Positions 1-5,727 of a DNA stretch of 5,727 bases are shown one piece after another. Numbering within the stretch: the stretch's first letter is position 1; each line of letters opens with the position of its first letter. The notes beneath the pieces are model-generated. The model saw only the letters and a list, made by a program, of their open reading frames with translations, had not been told where the DNA came from and searched no databases. The position numbers and the translations under genes were made by a program. Source of the DNA: Microbacteriaceae bacterium (GTDB lineage Bacteria > Actinomycetota > Actinomycetes > Actinomycetales > Microbacteriaceae); assembly GCA_026785785.1 (NCBI GenBank), contig JAJAZI010000011.1:1-5727 (forward strand), written 5' to 3'.

Positions 1-620
1 ACCGACGGGTCGAAGAGTCCGACGCCGGCGTTCCGGGCATCCGTCTCCGCCCGCTGGACGTCAGCGAGATAGCGGTCGTTCGGCTCGAACAGCACCGAGT
101 AGCCCAGCCCGCGGGCGGCGAGCTCGACACTCGCGTTCTGGCCGTCTGACGTGAACACGGCCGCGAGGGTGCGCCCGTATTGGTCGGCGCGCTCGACGTC
201 GTACTCGACGCTGACGGTCGAGCCGACGGGCAGCAGGGCCGTGAGGAAGTCGGATGCCTCGGGCCCGAGGCACTCGATGGGCGTGTCTTCCTTCTTCGTC
301 TCGGGGGTGTCGATATTGAGCAGCCGCACGCGGGTCACGGCGCCGCCAAGTAGCACATCCACAGTGTCGCCGTCGATCACCCGGTCGACGACGGCGCTGT
401 CCGGCGGTACGCCGCTGCCGAGCGCCGTGCCGTCAGGCGCCGCGCTCCCCGGCGACGCGACGGATTCGGCTGCGGGGCCATCCGCCTGCGGAAGAGTGAA
501 TGCGGTCAGATCACTGGACGCCCAGAGCCAGGCACCGCCCACCACCGCGATCACGACGACGGCGACACCGACTTGTCGACGCGCCGCGCGATGCCGATTC
601 CTGATCTGCCACTCGTTCAT
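1..620 (-). CDS. Membrane-anchored or secreted thermonuclease (staphylococcal nuclease family), 3' end cut by window edge
   Basis: I translated this frame from ATG at 620-618 to the window edge, giving 206 codons without a stop, so the C-terminus is missing. Basic residues (7-15) precede a hydrophobic segment (about 17-33) that could be a signal peptide or signal anchor. A Pro/Ala/Ser-rich linker follows to about residue 70. The nuclease (SNase/TNase) domain then begins with VIDGDT (81-86). The family's active-site residues are all present: D85, R99, D104, T105 and E107 within VRLLNIDTPE, and R150 in YGR, matching D21, R35, D40, T41, E43 and R87 of staphylococcal nuclease. It should be an intact Ca2+-dependent phosphodiesterase acting on DNA or RNA outside the membrane. 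An in-frame TAG at 632-630 limits the start. No clear Shine-Dalgarno precedes the ATG. It lies 35 bp after the DUF1844 gene on the same strand, so co-transcription is possible. Confidence 0.9.
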   Translation of the reverse strand, partial: MNEWQIRNRHRAARRQVGVAVVVIAVVGGAWLWASSDLTAFTLPQADGPAAESVASPGSAAPDGTALGSGVPPDSAVVDRVIDGDTVDVLLGGAVTRVRLLNIDTPETKKEDTPIECLGPEASDFLTALLPVGSTVSVEYDVERADQYGRTLAAVFTSDGQNASVELAARGLGYSVLFEPNDRYLADVQRAETDARNAGVGLFDPS

Positions 621-655
621 AGCGGGAATCTAGGCCATAACGGCGGCGGTGCGGG

Positions 656-1024
656 TCAGTTGACCGCGCCGGTGTACTTCTCGCCGGCGCCCTTGCCCGG
701 AGCATCCGGGAACGGGGATGCCTCGCGGAAGGCCAGCTGCAGCGAACGCAGGCCGTCGCGCAAGGCCCTCGCATGCTGGTCGCCGAGGTCGGGCGCGGCG
801 GCGGTGACGAGCCCGGCAAGCGCATTGATGAGCTTGCGTGCCTCGTCGAGGTCGAGCTGGGTGTCGGGGTCGTCGGCGAGGCCGCACTTCACGGCGGCGG
901 CGCTCAGCAGGTGCACTGCGACGGTGTTGATGACCTCGATCGCGGGAACGTCGGCGATGTCGCGGGCCGCGTTTTCGGCGTCATCCGCTTCGGAAAACTC
1001 GTGAATGTGCGCGCTATCGCTCAT
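656..1024 (-). CDS. DUF1844 family protein
   Basis: This 122-residue protein starts at ATG 1024-1022, preceded by a good Shine-Dalgarno (AGAGGA at 1037-1032, 7 nt spacing), and ends with TGA. The N-terminus (about 1-25) is acidic and probably disordered. The body is helical, with the family-like stretch PAIEVINTVAVHLLSAAAVK, then two further predicted helices (about 57-75 and 82-100). It ends in the pattern FREASPFPDAPGKGAGEKYTG written here in part only: the ASPFPDAPGKGAG section is what I recognise from actinobacterial DUF1844 proteins. No signal peptide or membrane segment is visible, so it should be cytoplasmic. I know of no established biochemical function for DUF1844. In actinobacteria it is often divergent from infC, as here, which hints at a link with translation but does not show one. 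The family call is from memory of sequence and context, not a profile search. Confidence 0.85.
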   Translation of the reverse strand: MSDSAHIHEFSEADDAENAARDIADVPAIEVINTVAVHLLSAAAVKCGLADDPDTQLDLDEARKLINALAGLVTAAAPDLGDQHARALRDGLRSLQLAFREASPFPDAPGKGAGEKYTGAVN

Positions 1025-1036
1025 GGCTGGTTCCTC

Positions 1037-1045
1037 TGTTAGACT
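1037..1045 (+). promoter_or_regulatory. Extended -10 promoter candidate for infC operon
   Basis: TGTTAGACT contains the TANNNT hexamer TAGACT (1040-1045) preceded by an extended -10 TG one base upstream. The expected -35 region (about 1017-1022) is a poor match to TTGACA, as is common with extended -10 promoters. Transcription would start near 1052, giving an infC leader of roughly 265 nt. The element overlaps the Shine-Dalgarno of the divergent DUF1844 gene. Confidence 0.5.
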
Positions 1046-1142
1046 TCTGTCGGCTCCGGGGCCTCACAGCTCCGGAACGAAAGTGGAGATTCTCCCACCC
1101 GCGGTTACCGCTTCTTCAGGTTACCGGGTTGTTGGTACCCCG

Positions 1143-1168
1143 CCGACGAGCAGAAGGTTGCTCGACGG
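1143..1168 (+). repeat. Leader hairpin with symmetric A-A mismatch
   Basis: CCG-A-CGAGCA pairs with TGCTCG-A-CGG around the loop GAAGGT. This gives nine base pairs interrupted by one A-A mismatch (1146 with 1165). It is the strongest local stem in the infC leader and is not followed by T residues, so it is not a terminator. Confidence 0.55.
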
Positions 1169-1235
1169 TAGCCAGGGCGCCGGGCCAGCTTGCAGCGAAA
1201 CCCACGGAATTCATTTCGGGGAGAGGGCTGCGGCT

Positions 1236-1262
1236 GTGCGTGACACTCCTCCTTTCGTCTGA
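1236..1262 (+). CDS. Possible 8-codon leader ORF upstream of infC
   Basis: GTG at 1236 opens a short frame encoding V/M-R-D-T-P-P-F-V and ends at TGA 1260-1262. A purine-rich GGGGAGAGGG (1218-1227) sits 8 nt upstream at a suitable ribosome-binding distance. The frame runs across the pyrimidine tract that could mask the infC Shine-Dalgarno, so its translation could open that site. It includes two consecutive proline codons. So short a frame may arise by chance, and no coding bias can be measured. Confidence 0.2.
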   Translation: MRDTPPFV

Positions 1263-1306
1263 CATCGGCACCGCCGAGACCCACTCAGGCATAAGAAAGC
1301 GAACCC

Positions 1307-1312
1307 AAGGAG
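1307..1312 (+). promoter_or_regulatory. infC ribosome-binding site fixing the ATC start
   Basis: AAGGAG lies 6 nt before ATC at 1319-1321, the ideal spacing. It is the only strong Shine-Dalgarno near the conserved IF3 N-terminus. The stop TAA at 1313-1315 is in frame with infC and excludes any earlier start. The site is complementary to CTCCTT at 1249-1254. Confidence 0.85.
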
Positions 1313-1318
1313 TAACGC

Positions 1319-2380
1319 ATCAGCGATCCCCGTACCAATGACCGAATCCGCGTACCGGAGGTCCGACTCGTTGGCCCAGCCGGCGAGCAGGTCGGTGTCG
1401 TGCGCATTGAAGACGCTATTCGTCTCGCCCAAGAGGCCGACCTGGATCTGGTTGAGGTAGCTCCCAATTCCAAGCCTCCCGTTGCCAAGATCATGGATTT
1501 CGGCAAGTTCAAGTATGAAACCGCCCAGAAGGCGAAAGAAGCGCGCCGTCACCAGGCGAACACGGTCCTCAAAGAGGTGCGCTTCCGCCTCAAGATCGAC
1601 ACGCACGACTACGAGACCAAGCGCAAGCGCGCCGAGGGTTTCCTGAAGGCTGGCGACAAGGTCAAGGCCATGATCCTGTTCCGCGGTCGCGAGCAGTCGC
1701 GCCCCGAGCAGGGTGTGCGTCTGCTGCAGCGCTTCGCCGAGGATGTCGCGGAGTTCGGCTCGGTCGAGTCGACGCCGATGATCGACGGTCGCAACATGGT
1801 CATGGTCATCGGACCGGTCAAGAACAAATCCGAAGCCAAAGCGGAGGCCGAGGCCAAGCGCGCCGCATCGAAGCCGGCTCGCGCCGAGCGCCCGGCGGCC
1901 GCCCCCGGAACCACGAACGCGCCAGCCGTATCGACCCTGATCGCCGACGCGGCTCCTGCCGTGAAGGCGGCCGCCGAGGCACCCAGAACCGCGCCCGCAG
2001 CGAAGGCGGCCCCGGCCGTCACGGAGAAGCCCGCAGCAGCAGAGGCCCCCGTGGCCCAGGCCCCCGAGGCCGAGGCGCCCGCTGCGAAGGCAGCTGACCT
2101 GAAGCCGGCCGAAGCTAAGCCTGCAGCGAAGGCGACCCCAGCGGCCGCGCCGGCTGCACCTCCCAAGGCTCCGGCTGCGGCGGCTCCCGCCGCGACGGAG
2201 AAGCCCGCCGCGACGGCGAAGCCCGCCGCGACGGCGAAGCCCGCCGCGACTCCCAAGCCGAGCGGTGCGGTTCCCAAGCCGTCGCCGAAGACTCCGGCCG
2301 CTCCCAAGGCTCCGGCGACGCCGCAGCCCCCCAAAGCTGCACCAGCAGATGTAGCGCCGGGCACGCCCGGCGCCAAGTAG
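1319..2380 (+). CDS. infC: Translation initiation factor IF-3, ATC start, long Ala/Pro/Lys-rich C-terminal extension
   Basis: IF3 binds the 30S subunit, prevents premature joining of 50S and checks start-codon and initiator-tRNA pairing. The protein is 353 residues. The N-terminal domain opens [19 protein letters not shown] (from residue 2) and continues with [14 protein letters not shown] and [16 protein letters not shown] signatures to about residue 67. The C-terminal domain (about 80-166) contains [14 protein letters not shown] and [11 protein letters not shown]. Starting at ATC 1319 keeps the conserved N-terminus; the first usual start, GTG at 1400, would remove 27 residues, and TAA at 1313-1315 blocks anything earlier. 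Non-AUG starts are known for infC, where IF3 rejects its own start codon and represses itself. After residue 167 comes a low-complexity tail of about 185 residues, roughly doubling the usual 170-220. Its first half is mixed in charge and its last part mostly basic. It heads an operon with rpmI, 24 nt downstream. Confidence 0.96.
   Translation: MSDPRTNDRIRVPEVRLVGPAGEQVGVVRIEDAIRLAQEADLDLVEVAPNSKPPVAKIMDFGKFKYETAQKAKEARRHQANTVLKEVRFRLKIDTHDYETKRKRAEGFLKAGDKVKAMILFRGREQSRPEQGVRLLQRFAEDVAEFGSVESTPMIDGRNMVMVIGPVKNKSEAKAEAEAKRAASKPARAERPAAAPGTTNAPAVSTLIADAAPAVKAAAEAPRTAPAAKAAPAVTEKPAAAEAPVAQAPEAEAPAAKAADLKPAEAKPAAKATPAAAPAAPPKAPAAAAPAATEKPAATAKPAATAKPAATPKPSGAVPKPSPKTPAAPKAPATPQPPKAAPADVAPGTPGAK
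2189..2260 (+). repeat. Four tandem 18-bp repeats within infC
   Basis: Four in-frame copies of an 18-bp unit encode [18 protein letters not shown] and AATPKP (IF3 residues 291-314). Copies two and three (2207-2224 and 2225-2242) are identical in DNA; the outer two differ at a few positions. Copy number could vary between strains by slippage without breaking the frame. Confidence 0.9.
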
Positions 2381-2404
2381 TACGACAGATACGAGGAGAG
2401 ACAC

Positions 2405-2599
2405 ATGCCCAAGATGAAGACCCATTCGGGTACCAAGAAGCGCTTCAAGATCACCGGCAGCGGCAAGGTCATGAAGCAGCAGGCCGGTATGCGGCACAAC
2501 CTGGAGGTCAAGTCCAGCGTCGTCACTCGTCGCCTGAACCAGGAAAAGGTGCTGGCCCCGGCCGACGCCAAGCTCGTCAAGCGCCTTCTCGGCAAGTAG
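2405..2599 (+). CDS. rpmI: 50S ribosomal protein bL35
   Basis: This 64-residue, strongly basic protein has the usual family length. It shows the bL35 signature from the start: [20 protein letters not shown], then [12 protein letters not shown] and a C-terminal LVKRLLGK. bL35 is a small structural protein of the large ribosomal subunit. AGGAG (2394-2398) lies 6 nt before the ATG. The gene sits 24 nt after infC and 30 nt before rplT, the standard infC-rpmI-rplT order, so it is almost certainly part of one transcript and subject to whatever regulation acts on the infC leader. Nothing looks truncated or unusual. Confidence 0.98.
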   Translation: MPKMKTHSGTKKRFKITGSGKVMKQQAGMRHNLEVKSSVVTRRLNQEKVLAPADAKLVKRLLGK

Positions 2600-2629
2600 C
2601 CCGACCCACCAACCTCAAGGAACCAAATC

Positions 2630-3016
2630 ATGGCAAGAGTAAAAAGGGCCGTCAACGCCCATAAGAAGCGCCGGGTCATCCTCGAACGCGCCAAAGGCTA
2701 CCGCGGCCAGCGTTCGCGCCTGTACCGCAAGGCAAAAGAACAGCTGATCCACTCGTTCGTCTATTCCTACCGCGACCGCCGCCAGCGCAAGGGCGACTTC
2801 CGCCGCCTGTGGATCCAGCGCATCAACGCGGCCTCGCGGGCGAACGGCCTGACCTACAACCGCTTCATCCAGGGACTCAACCTGGCCGGAGTGCAGGTCG
2901 ACCGTCGCATCCTCGCCGACCTGGCCGTGACCGACCCCACGACCTTCGCGGCGATCGTTGCGACCGCGAAGGCCGCGCTCCCGGCCGACACCAGCGCGCC
3001 GAAGGTAGCCGCCTAG
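2630..3016 (+). CDS. rplT: 50S ribosomal protein bL20
   Basis: The 128-residue product matches bL20 along its length: [65 protein letters not shown] and [15 protein letters not shown]. The basic N-terminal helix threads into 23S rRNA during early large-subunit assembly; the globular C-terminal part (about 60-118) is the section that binds leader mRNA in species where L20 represses its own operon. A short Ala/Pro-rich end follows. AAGGAA (2617-2622) is spaced 7 nt before the ATG. No terminator separates it from the methyltransferase gene 22 nt downstream. Confidence 0.98.
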   Translation: MARVKRAVNAHKKRRVILERAKGYRGQRSRLYRKAKEQLIHSFVYSYRDRRQRKGDFRRLWIQRINAASRANGLTYNRFIQGLNLAGVQVDRRILADLAVTDPTTFAAIVATAKAALPADTSAPKVAA

Positions 3017-3038
3017 GTTCGACCAATAAGCTGTCGAC

Positions 3039-3860
3039 ATGATCGATAACCCGCGTTCTCCACGAGTGCGCTCGGTGGCAAAGCTAGCCAAGAGAGACGC
3101 CCGGTCCCAGACCGGGCTCTTTCTTTTGGAGGGCCCGCAAGCCGTCGCAGAAGCACTCGCCTTTCGGCCGCAACTCGTGGCGGAGCTGTACGCGACGCCG
3201 ACGGCGATCGAGCGGTATACCGACATCGCCCAGGCCGCGTCCGTCGCAGGGATCGAGGTGGAGTTCGTCACCGAGGCCGTGCTCGAATCGATGGCCGACA
3301 CCGTCGCGCCGCAGGGCATCGTCGCGGTGTGCCATCAGTTCCCCACCTCGGTCAAGGACATCCTCAAGCCTGATGCTGACGGCAACGGCCCCAAGCTCAT
3401 CGCGATCCTTGAAGAGGTCAGGGACCCGGGCAACGCTGGCACGATCATCCGGGCCGCGGACGCCGCGGGTGCGGACGGCGTCATCTTCACCGGACGCAGC
3501 GTCGACCTTTACAACCCCAAGGTGGTGCGTTCGTCGACGGGATCGATCTTCCACGTCCCCGTGGCGGTCGGCGCCGACTTCGACACCGTGCTCGAGAGGG
3601 CTCGCGAGGCCGGCCTGTTCGTGATCGCCGCCGATGTCACGGGCGACGACCTGCTCGCCGCCCGCCAGGATGGCGTGCTGTCGCGCCCGACGGCGTGGGT
3701 GTTCGGCAATGAGGCGCGCGGGCTCTCCGACGAGAACCTCGCGAGTACCGATCTCGCCCTCACCGTGCCCATCTATGGGCATGCCGAATCGATGAACCTC
3801 GCCACCGCGGCATCCGTCTGCCTGTATGAGAGCGCCTTCGCGCAACGCTCCGCCAACTGA
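3039..3860 (+). CDS. SpoU/TrmH-family RNA methyltransferase (TsnR-like)
   Basis: This 273-residue protein is an S-adenosylmethionine-dependent SPOUT-class RNA 2'-O-methyltransferase. The N-terminal substrate-binding region includes NPRSPRVRSVAKLAKR and FLLEGPQAVAEAL (28-40). The catalytic domain (about 119-268) carries the three SpoU motifs: motif 1 DPGNAGTIIRAADAAG with N132 and R138, motif 2 VFGNEARGLS with E225, and motif 3 VPIYGHAESMNLATAASV with S251 and N253. The knotted C-terminal SAM site therefore looks intact. The ATG at 3039 fits the conserved N-terminus, but no Shine-Dalgarno is visible. An orthologue follows rplT in Mycobacterium tuberculosis, where it is labelled tsnR. The target is probably 23S rRNA, but the exact nucleotide cannot be read from sequence, and thiostrepton resistance should not be assumed. 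Likely co-transcribed with rplT. Confidence 0.92.
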   Translation: MIDNPRSPRVRSVAKLAKRDARSQTGLFLLEGPQAVAEALAFRPQLVAELYATPTAIERYTDIAQAASVAGIEVEFVTEAVLESMADTVAPQGIVAVCHQFPTSVKDILKPDADGNGPKLIAILEEVRDPGNAGTIIRAADAAGADGVIFTGRSVDLYNPKVVRSSTGSIFHVPVAVGADFDTVLERAREAGLFVIAADVTGDDLLAARQDGVLSRPTAWVFGNEARGLSDENLASTDLALTVPIYGHAESMNLATAASVCLYESAFAQRSAN

Positions 3861-3883
3861 CCCGCATCCCGCTTTTCGCGTCA

Positions 3884-3906
3884 TCCTCGCAGATTGCGGG
3901 ATTGTT
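3884..3906 (+). terminator. Weak intrinsic terminator candidate after the methyltransferase gene
   Basis: TCC(T)CGCA pairs with TGCGGGA around a GAT loop (3884-3901), seven pairs with one bulged T, followed by TTGTT. It sits 24 nt after the methyltransferase stop, where the infC operon should end. The T-tract is short, so termination may be partial. CCCGCA at 3861-3866 can compete for the same TGCGGG arm. Confidence 0.35.
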
Positions 3907-3959
3907 ACGACTGGCCCAAGGGGTTAGTGGGCGTTCTCACAGTGTGGTTGGGTAGTGGC

Positions 3960-4715
<756 letters not shown>

Positions 4716-4750
4716 CCAGTGGGTAAGACACACAGCACAAGGAGCGAATT

Positions 4751-5629
4751 ATGAGACTCAAAAAAGGTCTGATGGTCTCTGCCATGGCCGCCGTCGCGGT
4801 TCTCGGACTGAGCGCGTGCACCGATTCCGAGGCGCCCACCGCCGAGCCGGAGGTGCAGGAGGAGGTCGAGTTCGAGGCGGGCACGACCATGGCCGAGCTC
4901 AGTGAGGCTGGCGAGATCACGATCGGCACGAAGTTCGACCAGCCCCTCTTCGGGCTCGTCGGCCCGGACAACGTTCCGGTCGGCTTCGACGTCGAGATCG
5001 GCAAGATCATCGCCGCCGAGCTCGGCATCGCCGCCGAGGACATCAACTGGGTCGAGTCCATCTCCGCGAACCGCGAGCCGTTCATCCAGAACGGCGAGGT
5101 CGACCTCGTCGTCGCGACGTACACGATCAACGACACCCGCAAGGAAGTTGTCTCGTTCGCCGGTCCGTACTACATCGCCGGCCAGGACCTGCTCGTGTCC
5201 GCCGACAATCCCGACGGCATCGAAGGCCCCGAGTACTTCACCGAGAACCCCGATGCGGTCGTCTGCACAGTGAGCGGGTCGACCTCGGAGAAGAACATCC
5301 GCGAGTACACCGACAACGTCATCGCGGCGAACGGCTACTCCGACTGCCTCGAACCCGTGCGCACGGGAGCGGCCGCCGCGGTCACGACCGACAACGTCAT
5401 CCTCGCCGGTCTCGCCGACCAGAACGATGGTGAGTTCGAGGTCGTGAACAATGCGTTCACCGAAGAGCCCTACGGCATCGGCGTCGCGCTGGAAGACCCG
5501 GAGTTCCGTGACTTCATCAACGACACGCTCGAGGCAGCGTTCGAAGACGGCCGTTGGGTGGATGCCTGGGAGGCAACCGCCGGCGTCGTGCTCGACACGC
5601 CCGAGTCGCCGACCGTCGACCGCTACTAA
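4751..5629 (+). CDS. gluB: Glutamate-type ABC transporter substrate-binding lipoprotein
   Basis: This 292-residue extracytoplasmic receptor captures the amino acid and delivers it to the permeases. A lipoprotein signal peptide (MRLKKG, then a hydrophobic core) ends in the lipobox LSAC, with C23 to be lipidated. An acidic linker (26-42) follows, then the SBP_bac_3 fold from about 54: IGTKFDQPLFGL, VGFDVEIGK, REPFIQNGEVDLVVATYTIND with R130 as the likely ligand carboxylate contact, SFAGPYY, VSGST (174-178) and TTD (212-214). C172 and C199 correspond in position to a cysteine pair in C. glutamicum GluB and may form a disulfide. AAGGAG (4739-4744) lies 6 nt before ATG. The frame is complete and ends in TAA. 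The good Shine-Dalgarno contrasts with the weak one of gluA, fitting the usual excess of binding protein over ATPase. Exact substrate is inferred. Confidence 0.93.
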   Translation: MRLKKGLMVSAMAAVAVLGLSACTDSEAPTAEPEVQEEVEFEAGTTMAELSEAGEITIGTKFDQPLFGLVGPDNVPVGFDVEIGKIIAAELGIAAEDINWVESISANREPFIQNGEVDLVVATYTINDTRKEVVSFAGPYYIAGQDLLVSADNPDGIEGPEYFTENPDAVVCTVSGSTSEKNIREYTDNVIAANGYSDCLEPVRTGAAAAVTTDNVILAGLADQNDGEFEVVNNAFTEEPYGIGVALEDPEFRDFINDTLEAAFEDGRWVDAWEATAGVVLDTPESPTVDRY

Positions 5630-5641
5630 CACCAGGTGAGA

Positions 5642-5727
5642 GTCGGGCCCGCCCCCCCCCCGGGGGGGCGCCCGCCCCCCTCACAGAAAAAAAGGGGGGG
5701 CGATGGGCGCGCGGCTCGCAGGGGGGG
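5642..5727. other. Low-complexity homopolymer tail, probable contig-end artefact
   Basis: The last bases contain ten C (5652-5661) next to seven G (5662-5668), six C (5675-5680), seven A (5687-5693) directly followed by seven G (5694-5700), and a final seven G (5721-5727). Nothing like this occurs elsewhere in the window. The permease gene gluC would be expected about here but cannot be read. The pattern suits failed base-calling at a GC-rich hairpin or contig end; a natural GC-rich terminator at 5645-5673 may underlie it. Confidence 0.7.

Larger units (their letters stand above)
1052..1318 (+). promoter_or_regulatory. Structured 5' leader of infC-rpmI-rplT, candidate autoregulatory RNA
   Basis: This gene-free stretch holds several short inverted repeats: GTGG/CCAC (1083-1098), GCGG-TTA-CCGC (1101-1111), GGGT/ACCC (1126-1140) and a stronger stem at 1143-1168. 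The octamer GGTTACCG occurs at 1103-1110 and 1119-1126. A pyrimidine tract (1245-1256) can pair with the infC Shine-Dalgarno (1307-1312). No hairpin is followed by a T-run, so control at translation looks more likely than attenuation by an intrinsic terminator. Leaders of infC-rpmI-rplT operons bind L20 in Escherichia coli and Bacillus subtilis; I cannot match this one to a named RNA family. The start at 1052 depends on the predicted promoter. Confidence 0.45.

Noticed and set aside
1240..1341. Second leader frame from GTG 1240 running past the infC start
   Set aside because: It has no separate ribosome-binding site at proper spacing, no recognisable peptide, and ends inside the conserved IF3 sequence in another frame.
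2189..2260. CRISPR-like or mobile repeat array
   Set aside because: The repeats are contiguous, without spacers, in frame within infC, and encode a simple AAT-KP motif, so they are an internal coding repeat.
1211..2497. Long minus-strand open frame opposite infC (428 codons), Gly/Arg/Leu-rich
   Set aside because: It is the mirror of the GC-biased IF3 tail and the conserved IF3 domains. Its composition is low complexity, with no recognisable domain, and it overlaps two certain genes.
1609..2694. Second minus-strand open frame opposite infC, Ala/Gly-rich with hydrophobic stretches
   Set aside because: The Ala/Gly repeats are the complement of Ala/Pro/Lys codons in the IF3 tail, and it crosses infC, rpmI and the start of rplT.
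3084..3884. Minus-strand open frame opposite the RNA methyltransferase
   Set aside because: The plus strand carries all three SpoU motifs; the antisense product has no recognisable family signature.
3902..3930. Promoter for gluA with TTGTTA as -35 and TAGTGG as -10
   Set aside because: The -10 lacks the final T of TANNNT and the -35 overlaps the candidate terminator tail. A gluA promoter is likely in this gap, but I cannot place it.
3894..3959. N-terminal extension of gluA from TTG 3894
   Set aside because: It would add 22 residues not found in this ATPase family and run through the hairpin region. ATG 3960 gives the usual length.
5645..5673. Strong GC terminator or origin-like inverted repeat at the window end
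   Set aside because: The arms are mainly single-base runs that cannot be trusted at a probable contig end, and a terminator before the permease genes would be unexpected.

Overview
The window looks like chromosomal DNA of a high-GC actinobacterium. A member of the Microbacteriaceae or a close relative is the best guess, from gene order, strong third-position G/C and close resemblance of the transporter genes to Corynebacterium glutamicum gluA/gluB. The taxonomic call is inference; no rRNA or marker search was possible. Most of the window is well-known housekeeping sequence, and I see no mobile element, CRISPR array, tRNA or rRNA.

Left part (1-1024, minus strand): a membrane-anchored or secreted staphylococcal-nuclease-type protein, cut by the window edge, lies downstream of a DUF1844-family gene. 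A divergent intergenic region of about 290 bp (1025-1318) follows. It carries a likely extended -10 promoter for infC and a long structured leader with several hairpins, a possible 8-codon leader ORF, and a pyrimidine tract complementary to the infC Shine-Dalgarno.

Centre (1319-3860, plus strand): infC-rpmI-rplT, encoding IF3, bL35 and bL20, followed 22 bp later by a SpoU/TrmH-type RNA methyltransferase. infC must start at an ATC codon, because an in-frame stop lies two codons upstream and the next usual start would remove the conserved N-terminus. Its product has a roughly 185-residue Ala/Pro/Lys-rich tail containing four 18-bp repeats. With the leader features, this points to translational autoregulation of the operon.

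Right part (3960-5629, plus strand): gluA and gluB, the ATPase and lipoprotein binding protein of a glutamate-type amino-acid ABC importer. A hairpin separates the two genes. The permeases expected downstream are not in the window. The last roughly 85 bases are runs of single bases and are probably a contig-end artefact.
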